NCBI GenBank assembly: GCA_030512295.1
Contig: JAULSR010000008.1
Location: 248,001-312,000, forward strand
Reading direction: 5' to 3'
DNA: 64,000 bases
From: Bombardia bombarda
Taxonomy: Eukaryota; Ascomycota; Sordariomycetes; Sordariales; Lasiosphaeriaceae
A model generated the notes under the pieces. It saw nothing but the letters and a program-made list of their open reading frames with translations, had not been told where the DNA came from and made no database searches. The translations under genes and the position numbers were made by a program. Of the stretch, positions 1-11,911 are shown piece after piece. Each line of letters opens with the position of its first letter. Positions within the stretch are counted from its first letter, which is position 1.

Positions 1-3000
1 AAGGAACGACCCATGATACATGCGTGGTGCAAGAGACATCCAAATCTGGAATGGTGATTTCCAAGACTTTTTGGGCATCCCCTGACTTGCCTTAAACGCT
101 ACCGGAGGGGACGAGAAAACTCAGTTTTTTCTCTCCTCATGATGTTACGACCGGGCTCGCCTTGAGGCAAGTCCAGGGGTGGTGCAGAATCGAAAGAAGA
201 AAAAAAACCTCGTGAATTTTCTTCTTCCTAACAGGCAGGTAATCTATTTGTTCTCCGATGCTCGGCTGCTAGGTAGATTGAATGGTCGTGCGCCCTTTTT
301 TCCGTCGGATGTCTTTTTCATTGGAGAAAGGGGCAAAAAAAAACCCCTTTTTAATCAATCGTGGTGTCATGCATGTAGAGAGAAGCGTGCAGTTATGTGA
401 TTTGTCTGCCGGGAAGGGGAAAAGGGTCTTGCTTTCTTTCTTTTCGTAGGGAAAGTCTTGCCGTTGGCGTCGTCGTCATGTGCCAGACCTGCACGCACGC
501 GTGCAAAAAGGAGACATGGATTTTGATACATACCTACATATAATGCGGAGCCATAACAGTGGTTATGTACTAGGCGGGGCACTGTTCTCGTTAGTTGGGT
601 AGCAACACTGAAACTGGCCACTGGCATAGTAGCAGGAACCCTTGTTCGCTCCGGCAGCTACATGTGTGTGTTCTTGACATGCGTGTCTCCATCAGGCCGC
701 TTCCCTCTTTGGCTTGCGGATGTGGACTGGATTTCGTAGATGCGAAGCCCCGCCTTGCAGAACGTTCTGGCCCTCTGTTCGCCCAGCCGTCGACATCATT
801 CATGCACTTGGCCGGTCTGACTGCTGGTGCTAACTCAATAGCAACCCAGTCTCTCTTTGGGTAGCCTTATTGCTGCTGCTGTTGCTGTCAGCTTGGCTTG
901 GCTTAGCTCGATTCTGACTTTTGGCGCTCTAGGCCTGGGCTCTCGTGAGACTCTGCAGCACGATGCTTCCTCATTTTTTTCTTTCCTCCGGTCGTCGTGA
1001 CCAAGGATGGAACTAATCACAGATCAGATCAGCCTGGGGGACGAGAGAGCGTGCATCGAAACCTGGGCCAACAGCCTGTGGCCCGCAGCTCGCATCTCCC
1101 GCAGCCCGGGCTTGCCTGGTAATTTCCGCCCATGGGTAGTGTGAATAGGGTGGCATCGCATCGGGTTAATCTTGAATTGGGGCCGTTGCTTGGCGGGGGG
1201 ACATAGTGTGTTATGGGTGGCACAGACAATAACTTGAAGTTGACTCTCCCTTCTACTGTGGTAAGGTAATCAACTCTTTTGGGCAAGCCGAGATACATGC
1301 TACTCAGCGACACGGATGCTGATTGATGAATGATGACAGCAACTGGCAACCAGTAGGGTAAGTACGGTACGTACGAAGTAGAGGTAAAAAAACTATGGAA
1401 TCCATGCATGCATGCGTCGTTGATGGCAAATACCGCCGGGCAGCGATTGGATGTTTGGTACGGCGTACTCCGTATTTTGCTAGTGTTTAGCTTGGTGCGG
1501 ACGTCAGAGTGATAGAAGTCGTCAGTTTTGGCCTTGCACGTGCGAGTAGTCGAATGATGGAGGATGGAGGATGCCTAACCCGATCTTCCCGCGTCCTCCC
1601 AAAATTTTCTTATTATTATTAACGCCCTGAGGTACTTGGCCGATGCGGCCGAACAAGAATGGCCGGCCGACGCTGCAGGTGCATCTACGTAACTACCTTA
1701 CTCGACTAGTGCACAGCAGTGCGACAGATGGCCATTTCGGCCCAGTGATGAGGTTCCATCGAGGACAGAAATGGGCCTGCCCGTTTATAGCGCCCTCCGA
1801 ATAAGCACATATCTATCTCAGCGCGGGCGTTCTTCAGTTTACCAAGACTGGGCTCGCCTGTTAGTTAGCCCTCGCTTCTCGCCCATTGAAACGCCAATGG
1901 GCCGGTCACCACCTATACTGAGGCCATCCATCATGTACTGTAATAATAAGTGTGATGTGTCGTCGCTTCTGTTTCCGCTTGTGAAAGAGAAGTCTGCTCG
2001 GCTTCATTTGGACACACACAGACACCCACATCCGCAGGACACTCATGAGAGGGACGAGTGCGCCCATGAAAGCCTTCTTTGGGGCGCAAGGTAGGTATTC
2101 TTTGTGCGACATGCAACAAGCTCGTCGGATTTCGCCTGAACAAAAAAGTTAAAAAAATTGGCACTTGCACAGATTTCGCCCCAGTGACACGATCGGACTG
2201 ATGACAATAGTGATATCTGATGCAATCGTTCATTTTGCTTGGTGGTGAGAATTGAGGCGAATTTTGGTACAAGTACTTTGTTGGTGTTCTTTCTTTTCTT
2301 TTTCCTTTGCCCCCCCTCTATTCGTCTTCCATCTGTTGAACCCCTCCTCTTGGCCGGGGTCAATCAAAGATGGGAAGCACAGGCCAACATGGGCACGTCA
2401 AACTCTGTTTCTCGTCCGTGCGGATTGCCGCCGATAAGGGTGTCTTAAAAGTTCACGTCGCACCGACAGGGGTTGTGACACTTGTCGTCGAACACTCATG
2501 GAAAACCCATGCTGCCAGCCGTCGGAGGTCAAAGTGGGAGGATGCGCATCTCGTCAGCATCTTGCAGGGAACTGCTGTCAATCAAAGTCGTTGACGTCTG
2601 TCTTCAATCTCATGTCGTCCTTACAAGTGAACAAAGTGTGGCTGGTGGCCTGAGTGCTAAACGAAGCCAATGACACATCGCTATGGAGTCGTCAGGTTCT
2701 GGGTGACGGCGACTGCAGCGCCCCAGTGGGACACATCCCGGGCAAAGTCGGCTTTTGCAGGGCTCGCCCTCGGTTGATCAGTTGTTATCTGGCTGATTGA
2801 TGGTGGAAATGTATTCTACTCGCCCGCTCGGCTTTCGCTCGTTTCGCCGCGAGACATTGGACGGCAATAAGAAACGCCATGTGTCGGCTCATCCAGGCAC
2901 CGTCAGGGGAGCGAGAAACATACAGAGAGCAGAGACATAAGAGCTAGAAGAGCGATCAATGCCCGTTCCCGGGCCTGTCTCCGGTCGCCGGGGGGGAGAG

Positions 3001-5050
3001 GGGGGGAGTGCAGACTGACAGACTGGCAGACGACATCGACGACAGCTGCTTGACTGCAATCCCGGGCATTTGGATTGATCAAGGCAGGCGGCGGCGGCCC
3101 GGCCCTGGACACGTAGTGTACGCACCTAGGTAGGATGGAGGAGGGACAGTGGGGTTCCATCCAGCATCTTGGGCTCTCTCTCGGCTCTCTTTTGGCTCTC
3201 CTTGGTTCCCAACCCCCGGCTGTCCTACGGGCATAACCGAACGGTGCCGACAAGGTCACCGTCACGACGGAGCTCATGAACCGCTGACGCAACTTGAACT
3301 CGACCACGACGCACCACAACGAAATCCTATGAATCCGCTCCCATCGTCTTGGCACCTCTCGAGAGACTTCGTTTTGGAGAGAGGGCATGTTGGACTAGGC
3401 TAGGGTGACGGCCAGACTTGAGGTGACCAGGGTGCCGAGGAGTTAGACCACGCTAAGCATGCACGACAAGACATGCAGACGGATCAGCCACTAAGAGGCC
3501 TTCAGCCAATCGCCGGCTCGGGCTCATGTTGAGCGACGATAAGCTCGACCCCCCTCCTCTCAATTCCTCCTTCGAGCCTGCCTGGCTCAAGGTCGAGCCT
3601 GCCAAGTATCCCGTACCTACCAATGTAACTCGAACCTTTTTTTTCTTCTCTTCAGTCTTCTCCACTCACGCCTGAGCAATTCGACTGCTACGTCAAGTCT
3701 CCTCTTGGCCAGTGCGCCTCCTCTGTCGGTGTCCTGTCCATTACGGTTGCCATTGATAGTAGAGCTGGTGTGTTGTCGCACACGTCGTTACCCCTAGGCT
3801 CGGTTCTCACGGCACCAGCTGCTGTATTATACATACACCTTGGATTCCTGATTCCTGATTCTTTGTCCTGCTTGTTGACTGTGCAGGGAAGCAGTAGCAG
3901 CAACAGTCTTGGCCTCTTTCATCTTCTGGGATAAGATCGCCTCACGCTGCTTGGACCGAGTGCTTGACCATCCGTGACAGACAGCTGTCTACAACGCACT
4001 AGAATTGGCTTTGATGGCACCTCTATTTGATGTCTCTGTTGATTGCCGATGAATGAAAGACAAAGTGACTAACATAGCGTAATGTACCTACCTCAGTAGT
4101 TTGGATAAGAAGCAGGACGTACGTGCGAAGCCTGCAAACGTATGTGCGAATAGAGCAAAGGAGAAACAGAAGCTTTGGTGGGCTTGGCTCTGCCTCCAAT
4201 CATGAGATTTGCGCTCGTGTCTGCAGCTGAGAGACATTGATGACTGGCGGGCTGGATGAAGGAGGTGTGGACTGGAGTAAGGTACATGCATACCCGGCTG
4301 GCAGTGCGCTCTGGTACCTCTGGCCATGTACCACTGCTCCCTCCCCTGCTCCTCCACCTATGCTTGGCTTGGCCCCGCCGTGCCGCCCTAGGCCCGCCTC
4401 GTCTTAGCGCGCGCCGTAACTACAGTGTACCTTTGTACTCGGGCGGACGCTTGACCCACCGACGCCGCAGCCAAGTTCACAACAGGCCACCCATATCAAG
4501 CCACCGGAGCAGTGCAGCGGCGCTGGCTAGAGGGTGCCCTAGCAGCCAAAAGCTCTGCCCTGGCCCCCTTGGGCGCTCTCCAATCCGGCTACGGCTACGG
4601 TTTACAAACCACCACCCCTCCCACCTTCCCACCTGCCCCCGATCTCCATACTACGTACTCCGTACCCACCTTTTCTTCAACCCTCTTTCCCATTCTCGCT
4701 ATCCTCGCCATCCTCGCCATCTACTCTACGCAACCTTATTACCTGGAAACACTATCCTAAAACACTACGCAGCAGGTCGAGAAAACAGCATCATCGGAAA
4801 CGACGTCTTTGCTACTTTAGCTCTGGCTCACTTCGGCTGCTCGCCCGCCACCATGGCCATGGCTATCTAATTGCAAACCCTATTATTTTTCTCGCCTACC
4901 TATCTACCTACCTATCCTATACTCGAAGACGCCGTCGAGACCCGCCCGTTCCCTACGATTCCCAATTCCCCCCCTTTCAACGCCCCAGTTCAGTTCCAGT
5001 TACAGTTCGATCTGCGACTGCGATCCAGACATCGCTCTTCTTTTTTCAGC
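1..5050. other. Gene-poor spacer upstream of the kinase gene
   Basis: No convincing gene was found on either strand. The open frames are short, lack recognisable domains, show no codon bias and mostly start at non-ATG codons. The last 750 bases (about 4300-5050) are rich in C and T (CCTACC, CCCTTTC and similar runs), typical of a fungal promoter and 5' leader, and probably belong to the kinase gene that follows. A pyrimidine tract ending in CAG at 5047-5049 looks like a splice acceptor, so a 5' UTR intron is possible. One ACCTAGGT palindrome lies at 3124-3131. Confidence 0.6.
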
Positions 5051-5266
5051 ATGAAGGGTCACCCACGAGATACCAGCCCAATCCCTCACCATGGAGCCGC
5101 AACCGCCACAACCGCAGCCGCCGCAGTCGCTGCCGCAACCTCAGGGCCCGCAGCAGCAGCAAGAACAGCCGAATCCGATCCAGAACCCGCGGCCCTCTCA
5201 TCATCCTTCTCTTCACAACATCGTCCCGCCGCCGCTCGCCCACATTCCCCATCGGACTGCCAATAG
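5051..5266 (+). other. Upstream ORF overlapping the kinase start codon
   Basis: An ATG at 5051 opens a 71-codon frame that runs past the kinase ATG (5091) in a different frame and stops at 5266. The peptide is Ala/Pro/Ser-rich and low in complexity. It is partly a frame-shifted reading of the Pro/Gln-rich kinase N-terminus, so it is probably not a protein in its own right. If the mRNA starts upstream of 5051, scanning ribosomes meet this ATG first, and it would lower kinase translation. The alternative is that transcription starts between 5051 and 5091, which would make the ATG irrelevant. Confidence 0.4.
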
Positions 5267-8200
5267 CACTCCCGTGTCGCCGCCCGGCCTCTTCAGCCCG
5301 ACTGCTCCCCGCTCGACCATATCGCTACCGGCCCAGACCATGTCGGACGGCTCCTCGACGCCAGGCACGATCAGCAGCCCCTTTCTGCATCCCCTACAGA
5401 GCCACAGAGTTCGAGAGTGAGTTCCTTCAATGGCCGTTGACAAAGCCACCTGCATCCATCCATTCCCGTCGTGGCAACTTGCAAAAGACTCGTCCGTCAC
5501 ATACGTGACGTTTCTCTGGAGGCCGGCGGGGGAGGGGGCCAGCAACCCCCGTTTCTCATCACTGACTCCCGTATATTAGAACCCACAAAGCAAACGTTGA
5601 ACATGACTTCACCACCGGACGCAAGCTCATAAACCACTATGAGATCATCGAAGAGCTCGGCCGCGGCATGCATGGCAAGGTCAAGCTCGCCCGCAACCTC
5701 GAGACCGGCGATAATGTGGCCATCAAGATCATCCCGAGGTTCTCCAAGAAGCGCCGCCTGGGCAAAGTCACGGCCATGTCGACCCAAGACAAGAGCAAAA
5801 GAGAGATTGCCATACTCAAAAAGATCCGGCACCCAAACGTCGTCGCTCTGCTCGAGATTATTGACGACCCTGAGCTTAAGAAAATTTACATGGTGTTGGA
5901 ACATGTCGAATTGGGCGAAATTGTTTGGAGAAAGAAGGGGCTGCCTCACATTTGTCAGTATGAAAGGCGGCGCGTTGAGAGAGAAATGCGTGGAGAGAAG
6001 CCGACTGCCGAGGAGGAACGGTACGACTACATCCTAGAGCGACGGCAAGCATTGAAGGACACGAAGCGAGCAAAGATGTCACAGGCTCAGGCCGGCGCTG
6101 CCGATCATTACTGGTCTCTAGAGTATGGTGCAACTGACGACGACGACGTCGAGTCTAATCCCCGTTCTCTCGGCAGAGATGATTCGGGCTTCTTTGCTAG
6201 GACATTCCCATCCTTGTCTAACTCCTTGACCGGATCAAGGGCCACCTCACGAGCGCCCTCGCGCACGCACTCTGCTAGATCGCTTTCCAAGTATGGAATA
6301 TCGCACCCTTCTTTTGAACCCGAACAAATTCCCATTCCGGATGAGGATGATTTGGAGACGCCAGGGCCCCTGCGGTCAAATCAAACATCATCATCGGCTC
6401 TGGATGGGACAATGTACGGAGCTTACATGGAAGATCCCGCACACCGGGGAAGGTCGCCGAGCATGGCCGACTCCATCATCTCTCACATGTCCTCCGTAGA
6501 CTACAACAGGTTCCACGACCCCTATGTTGACGACTTTTCCTATGTACCTTGTTTCACCCTGGAACAGGCGAGGCAAACATTTCGCGATACTGTGTTGGGC
6601 TTGGAGTACCTGCACTATGAAGGAGTGGTCCATCGGGATATCAAGCCTGCGAACTTGCTATGGACCAAGGACCATCGTGTCAAGATTTCAGACTTTGGTG
6701 TGTCGTACTTTGGACGGCCTCTTCGTGAAGGAGAGCCGGATGAGACCATCTCCGAGTCCGAGGCTCGTGATTTTGACAACGATCTCGAACTGGCCAAGAC
6801 AGTAGGAACACCAGCTTTCTTCGCTCCCGAACTGTGCTACACCGACGCGTACGACGGCAGACTAAGTCAACAGCCAAAAGTTACTGAACAAATTGATGTT
6901 TGGTCTCTGGGAGTTACACTATACTGTCTGGTATTCGCACGCATACCTTTCTTGGCTGAGGATGAGTGGCAGATGTTCAGGAAGATTGCTACCGAAGATG
7001 CCTATATCCCGACCAGACGGCTTCGGCCTGTGGACCCAGCCACAAAACCCGATGAGAAGTCGCTATATACACGAGTGAACAGTGCACCTTATCGGGACGA
7101 CGACGAGCTTTCGTATGAGGAGATAGACAGGGATCTTCAAGATCTCCTGTCAAAGATGCTCACCAAAAACCCAGAAAAGCGAATCCGTCTGCGAGATGTC
7201 AAGCGGCACGTCTGGGTTACCAAAGGCGTTGGCAATGTCATCTCGTGGCTTGACGATACTGATCCTTCACGGCGTACCTCGGGCAGAAAGATTCAGGTCG
7301 ATGAACGGGAGGTCGCACGCGCTGTTGTTCCACTCACCTTTCTCGAGCGAGCCAGATCTGCAGTTAAGAAGGCGGTTGGGAAGGTTATTCACCCTCGCGG
7401 AGAACGGGGAGAGAGCGTGTCCTCGTCGCGTAGGCGTGCTGCCAGCAGTGCGACCAGCTCGACGGGAGAAAGCCCAGTCGCCGGCTTAAACTCACTACAC
7501 CCTCGAGATGCTCGACGGAAAAGTATCCGCCCAGACGACTACTTCTCAGGTCTATCACAATCCCCTAGTGAACACCCCCTAACACAGACTGCCATACACG
7601 ATACGCAATCTGAAGATACATCAGTCTCAGGCGGACCTACCTCCCGCCAACTTCTTGAATTGGTTAACAGCATGAGGGAAAGCTCGGCGCAAAGGGCGGC
7701 CAATCGTCACACCCACAGCCGCTCCGTCACGAATGCCTTTCTAAGCCTCACGGCTATCCCAAACGAAATTCAAACACTCCCGCCAACTCCCCTATTTGAC
7801 GGCTTGACAGACGACCCCAGCAGCGCGTTGAGGAAGGCTCGTGACATGAGGCCTGCCACAGACGATACATCCCGGGCACGGTCGGTAGACCGCGGCTTGT
7901 TTGCTAATAGCGACAAACGCGCTGAACCGAAGGTTTCGCTGAGCACGGCTATCGCGCCAGGCAATCTTCATTTCTCACAACGACCTCGCCCTATGCGATC
8001 GACTGATCTACTCAAGAGTTCCGACTTGCTTTGGACTTCTCCTGTCGTTTCCAGTCCCTTGACCGGATATCAGCATAGCCAGCCTCAGTCGGACCCCAAT
8101 ATCCACGACATACAATGTGCTTCTCTAGAGCTCGATGAAAGACCCATGACGGCTCATAGGGTTCAGGACTGGACGGATATCAAGAGTGTTGCACCACGTG

Positions 8201-9030
8201 TGTACAATCCAGCAACTCCAGGAACCTTTGCTCGGGCACAAGCACAGAGAGACCGCCGCCAGGTTCGCGAAGAAGAGGCCTCAGCCAGACGCCAACAGAT
8301 TGCTGATACCGCGCTTGGGCTTGAACCCGCTCTTATCCCATTGCCGCCGTCACCGGCACCCGACGTCAGCGAATTCATGCAACAGCTTCCCGACTCCCGG
8401 GAAGACATTGTAGGAACCACACTATCATCGAGGTCAACATCAGTAGGCGCGTTGACGACACCCTTGACCAGCCCAAGCGAAACAACAAGCCCTGTCTATG
8501 GGATAAGTCTGGGCCTGGCTAAGGAGGCAGCCGATCGTATTCTGGCGTTTCAGTCTGATCCCTCCTTGCCAGCTCTTTTAAGCAGCACGAGTTCGGTCTC
8601 GGCTGACCTCGAGGGGGAGTTCCTCTGCAATCCGGGGGTGGTGGAGCGGTCTTCAGTCATCGACACGAGTGATTCGCTGACTCCTCCAGCCTTCACAAAG
8701 GAGCCCCTCGCGGGGTTCCCGCTTGAAGCCCATGAACAGGTACTGCAGGGTGCGGTCCGCATGGAGCTAGAAAAGGGCGCTGGGCGCTCGACATTCCCGC
8801 GGTCGGCCAACGTCATCAAAGTCACGAGAGGAGGGGTGCACATGCAGCTCGATGACGACGATAGCGACAGCGATGATGGGCTGATTATGGCCAAGTTGAA
8901 AAAATCCAGTCTCCCCAGGGAGGTTAATCCGCCGCTGGCCAAGTTGGTGGGCAGCGCGAGGAGAAGAGATAGGAATGCAAGCATTGGCAGCACTGAGACT
9001 GCCAAGAAGATTGTTGTGGATAGCGAGTGA
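5091..9030 (+). CDS. Ser/Thr protein kinase of the Ssp1/Sak1 (CaMKK) type, SNF1/AMPK-activating kinase
   Basis: Two exons (5091-5416 and 5580-9030) with a 163-nt GTGAGT...TAG intron give 1258 residues. The junction restores ETHKANVEHDFTTGRKLINH, a stretch typical of fungal Ssp1 kinases just before the kinase domain. Visible motifs are the Gly loop GRGMHGKV from about residue 136, VAIK with Lys158, HRDIKPAN with Asp462, and DFG at 480-482. A long insert lies between the two lobes (about residues 200-400), as in other fungal members. The N-terminal 110 residues are Pro/Gln-rich; the C-terminal 600 are Ser/Thr-rich, probably disordered, and contain an acidic DDDDSDSDDG patch. The family phosphorylates the activation loop of SNF1/AMPK in glucose and stress signalling; the direct substrate here is inferred. 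The 1120-codon downstream exon has no break. Confidence 0.93.
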
Positions 9031-11911
9031 AAGCGTGTTTTGACTTTATTTTTGGAGGGGTTTTCTTGATCTATGCTTTTTTTTTTTACTATTACTACTA
9101 TTACTACTACTCCTACCGGATATCCCAAATCAGCCTTTTTTGGTTATTTGTTTGTTGTGCAAATAGAATAAGACGCATGCATCGCTACTATACTGTTTTC
9201 TTGGGTTTCTGTCACTGGCTTGCGCTTGCAGAAGCAGTACCAGCGTTTTTTTTTGGAGGTTCTTCTCTTTTGATTGGTATTCACACTGCACTCACTGCTT
9301 TGCACAGACGGGCGGGTTACGGAAGGGAGGCTTTATATTGGTATATATGTTGGGGATTTCTATTCTTCTTGTCACAAAGATTGCATTGGCGCGGGCGGCG
9401 GAAGCTTTCGTGTTTTCTCGTCTCTTCACACTATCATCCACATCTGACATTGACCCATGAGCTCAGGCTCAGGTTCACACACACACATACACGGATATAT
9501 ATGCTCACTCATACCCATATAGTTTGTTTGGTCTGCCATGGCCTTTTTTTCTCTCTTCTATTTCTTGTATGACAGGCTCGAACCTTTTTTTTGGTGTTGG
9601 TGGTACAATGGGACAAGAAATGGATGGATGGAATGAGTGAATGGATGGATGGGATTGGCTGGAACTGCCTGGGCTGGTTGGGTTGGCTGGTTTGACTTGA
9701 AAAGTTTTATTATGTCACTACGAGAGGTTGGAGAAGAGAGAGCAACATGCAAGAGAGACACAATACTGCCAACCAAAGGAAGCAAGCAAGCGAGCAGCCA
9801 AACAAACAAGCAAATAAGCAAGAATATATATAATCATTGAGTGGGGGTTGTTTTTATGACTCCGTTTTGGTTAATCATATGTCACTAACGACTGTTGACT
9901 AGGTAAACAGTGTATTATCATATGTCAGAATTATTTACATCAACCAGGGTTCTTGTCATGGTTATTTGTTAAGCACTACGGCACTACGTGTTGTCGTCGC
10001 CCCTTTCCATTCTCAGTGTAATGTGCTACAAAATAGATACGATCCATCACGCTAGCACTAAACAGGAGCCTCTCCGTTCTTTCTTCTTCACTTCTTCTCT
10101 CCCCTTTCTTGTTCCTTCCCGTCCCTGCATGAACACGTCTGGATCGGAGTGCATGTGGATAGCTCTACCACTATTACTTGAACATGAACGATTGTATACT
10201 TGTGAAGCAGGTACCCTTTTTCGGTGTCGTATTTTCCATATAATACTAATGATGCAGACTACTGCAGAGCTAACATGAACATCAGTTACTTACTACTACT
10301 GTATGTACAACAACTATCCGTGTCTGTCGGCTGTCGGCTGTCATGTCGTCCTGTTGATTTTTCTTCTCTCTTCTCCCCTGCAACTGCATTGCATTGCATT
10401 GCATTCATACATGGGACCTACGTAGGTGCTGTAGTTAGTTAGTGACAGTCTTGTTTCGCTGTCCAGACTCTTTTTTTTTTTTTTTTTTTGCTGTGGAGTT
10501 GGACGTGAACGTGGCCAGCATCCCGTATCCGTCCTCACACCGCTGCCATGTACAAAGAGAAAAGAGATCATTGGCCTCGTGACCTGGCCACATTGCAAAA
10601 TCGAATCGGGCGGCCGAATCCGAAACCCGACGGCGCCCGATGGCTGTCGACGCCAAGCGAGCGGGCCCGGGCGGGAGGTTATGCTCCGAAATACCGAAAA
10701 TATCTGAATAGAAAGAACAATGGGAAAGAGACCAGAAAAGAGATCATATTGGAAGAACGGAGGCGGTGAGACCCGAGCGCCTACGGCGGCCGTGTTTACA
10801 CATATGTTGTCAGTGTTAGTGAATGCAGTGCAGTGGTATTGAAGTGGAGTTTGAAGCCCCGGCCCGTGGTGCGGTGGCGGGGGTGGAGAGAAAGAAGAGA
10901 AAGGGGACAAAAGGGGGTCAGAACCGACGAGTGCCGAGTGGACCGGGAGGTTGGATTGGGTTGGATTGGTGATGCAATGCAGCAGCAAAGAAGCGCGGCC
11001 ATTGCTCAGGTGACTTGAAGTGTTTTTTGTTTTTTTTTCTGTAACAGAGGAATAACACCAATTGGGTCAATTGAAACGGCACGTGAGCAATGCAATTGAC
11101 AGTTGGGACTTTCTGGCTTGTTGAATGCATGCTCACTCGTGTAAATATGATTGTAAAGCTGAGGTCATCTGATTGACGGAGAGTCAGGGTTGTTAGGCTG
11201 ACCTGACCTGACTGTGTTTACTTACCTGGCTGATGGGCGTATACTTTACGATTTCCGTGACAACCATAAAAATTCAGGGGGCCAATTGTGCTGGGTGTGG
11301 CAGCTTCAGCAGTGCTCATTATTGGATCTATGACCACACAGGTGTCCAGACAGGTAGAGCTTTGTCAGATATTCCGAAATGACGAACATAACCCCTGTGT
11401 CGTAGAATAGAATATCAATCGGCAGAAGAAGCCCGATCATTCTCTCTTGTCTTCTCTTGGCACTTACACATGTCTTGATAACTTCTGGTTTACTTATACA
11501 CGCCTGCCACAAATCACCCAAACCACAGCAACTCACACCATAAGATCATATCATTACAATTCATAAATCCTAAAACACAAGACAATGGTATCTACGCATC
11601 AAAGCAGAAAGTCCACCGCGCCGCTTCTCCATCTCTACCGCCACCGGCCCATCCACTAAACACCACATCCTTATAAATATTTTTGATGTCTTTTCGCCAG
11701 CCCCTTTCATCCAGAGGTCAAGTATATTCCTTCCCATAATCCATCCTCATTTGTTTCTTTCCTTACTTCTCCCTCTCCTCAACTCCTCCCGTTGTCCTTT
11801 TAGAAATCTTTCCCACAAACACTCGTCGAAATGGATAATAATAATACATCAGGAAGACACATCTAAAAGTCAAACAGAAACGCCACGCTTGCTTAACCAC
11901 CCTTACTTACC
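9031..11911. other. Spacer between convergent kinase and abp2 genes
   Basis: This 2.9-kb stretch holds the 3' flanks of two convergent genes. I found no ORF with domain content; the longest frames (9027-9572 on +, 10341-10988 on -) are low in complexity and lack plausible starts. It contains simple repeats: a T-run followed by TTACTA units near 9077-9112, ATGG units near 9611-9652, AAGC/AAAC units near 9780-9820, GCATT units near 10387-10405 and a T-run near 10472-10489. Confidence 0.6.
9077..9112. repeat. T-run plus ACT/ATT trinucleotide microsatellite
   Basis: Direct reading shows a run of T followed by alternating ACT and ATT triplets just after the kinase stop codon. It probably lies in the 3' UTR. 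Confidence 0.8.

Noticed and set aside
4256..4870. 204-codon frame upstream of the kinase
   Set aside because: Composition is random (Pro/Arg/His/Ser-rich), there is no domain, and it lies in the pyrimidine-rich leader region.
8550..9128. 192-codon antisense frame in the kinase 3' end
   Set aside because: Shadow of the Ser-rich kinase tail; low-complexity Ser/Leu composition.
10341..10988. 215-codon minus-strand frame
   Set aside because: It reads across simple repeats and a T-run, with no domain and overlapping noise frames.
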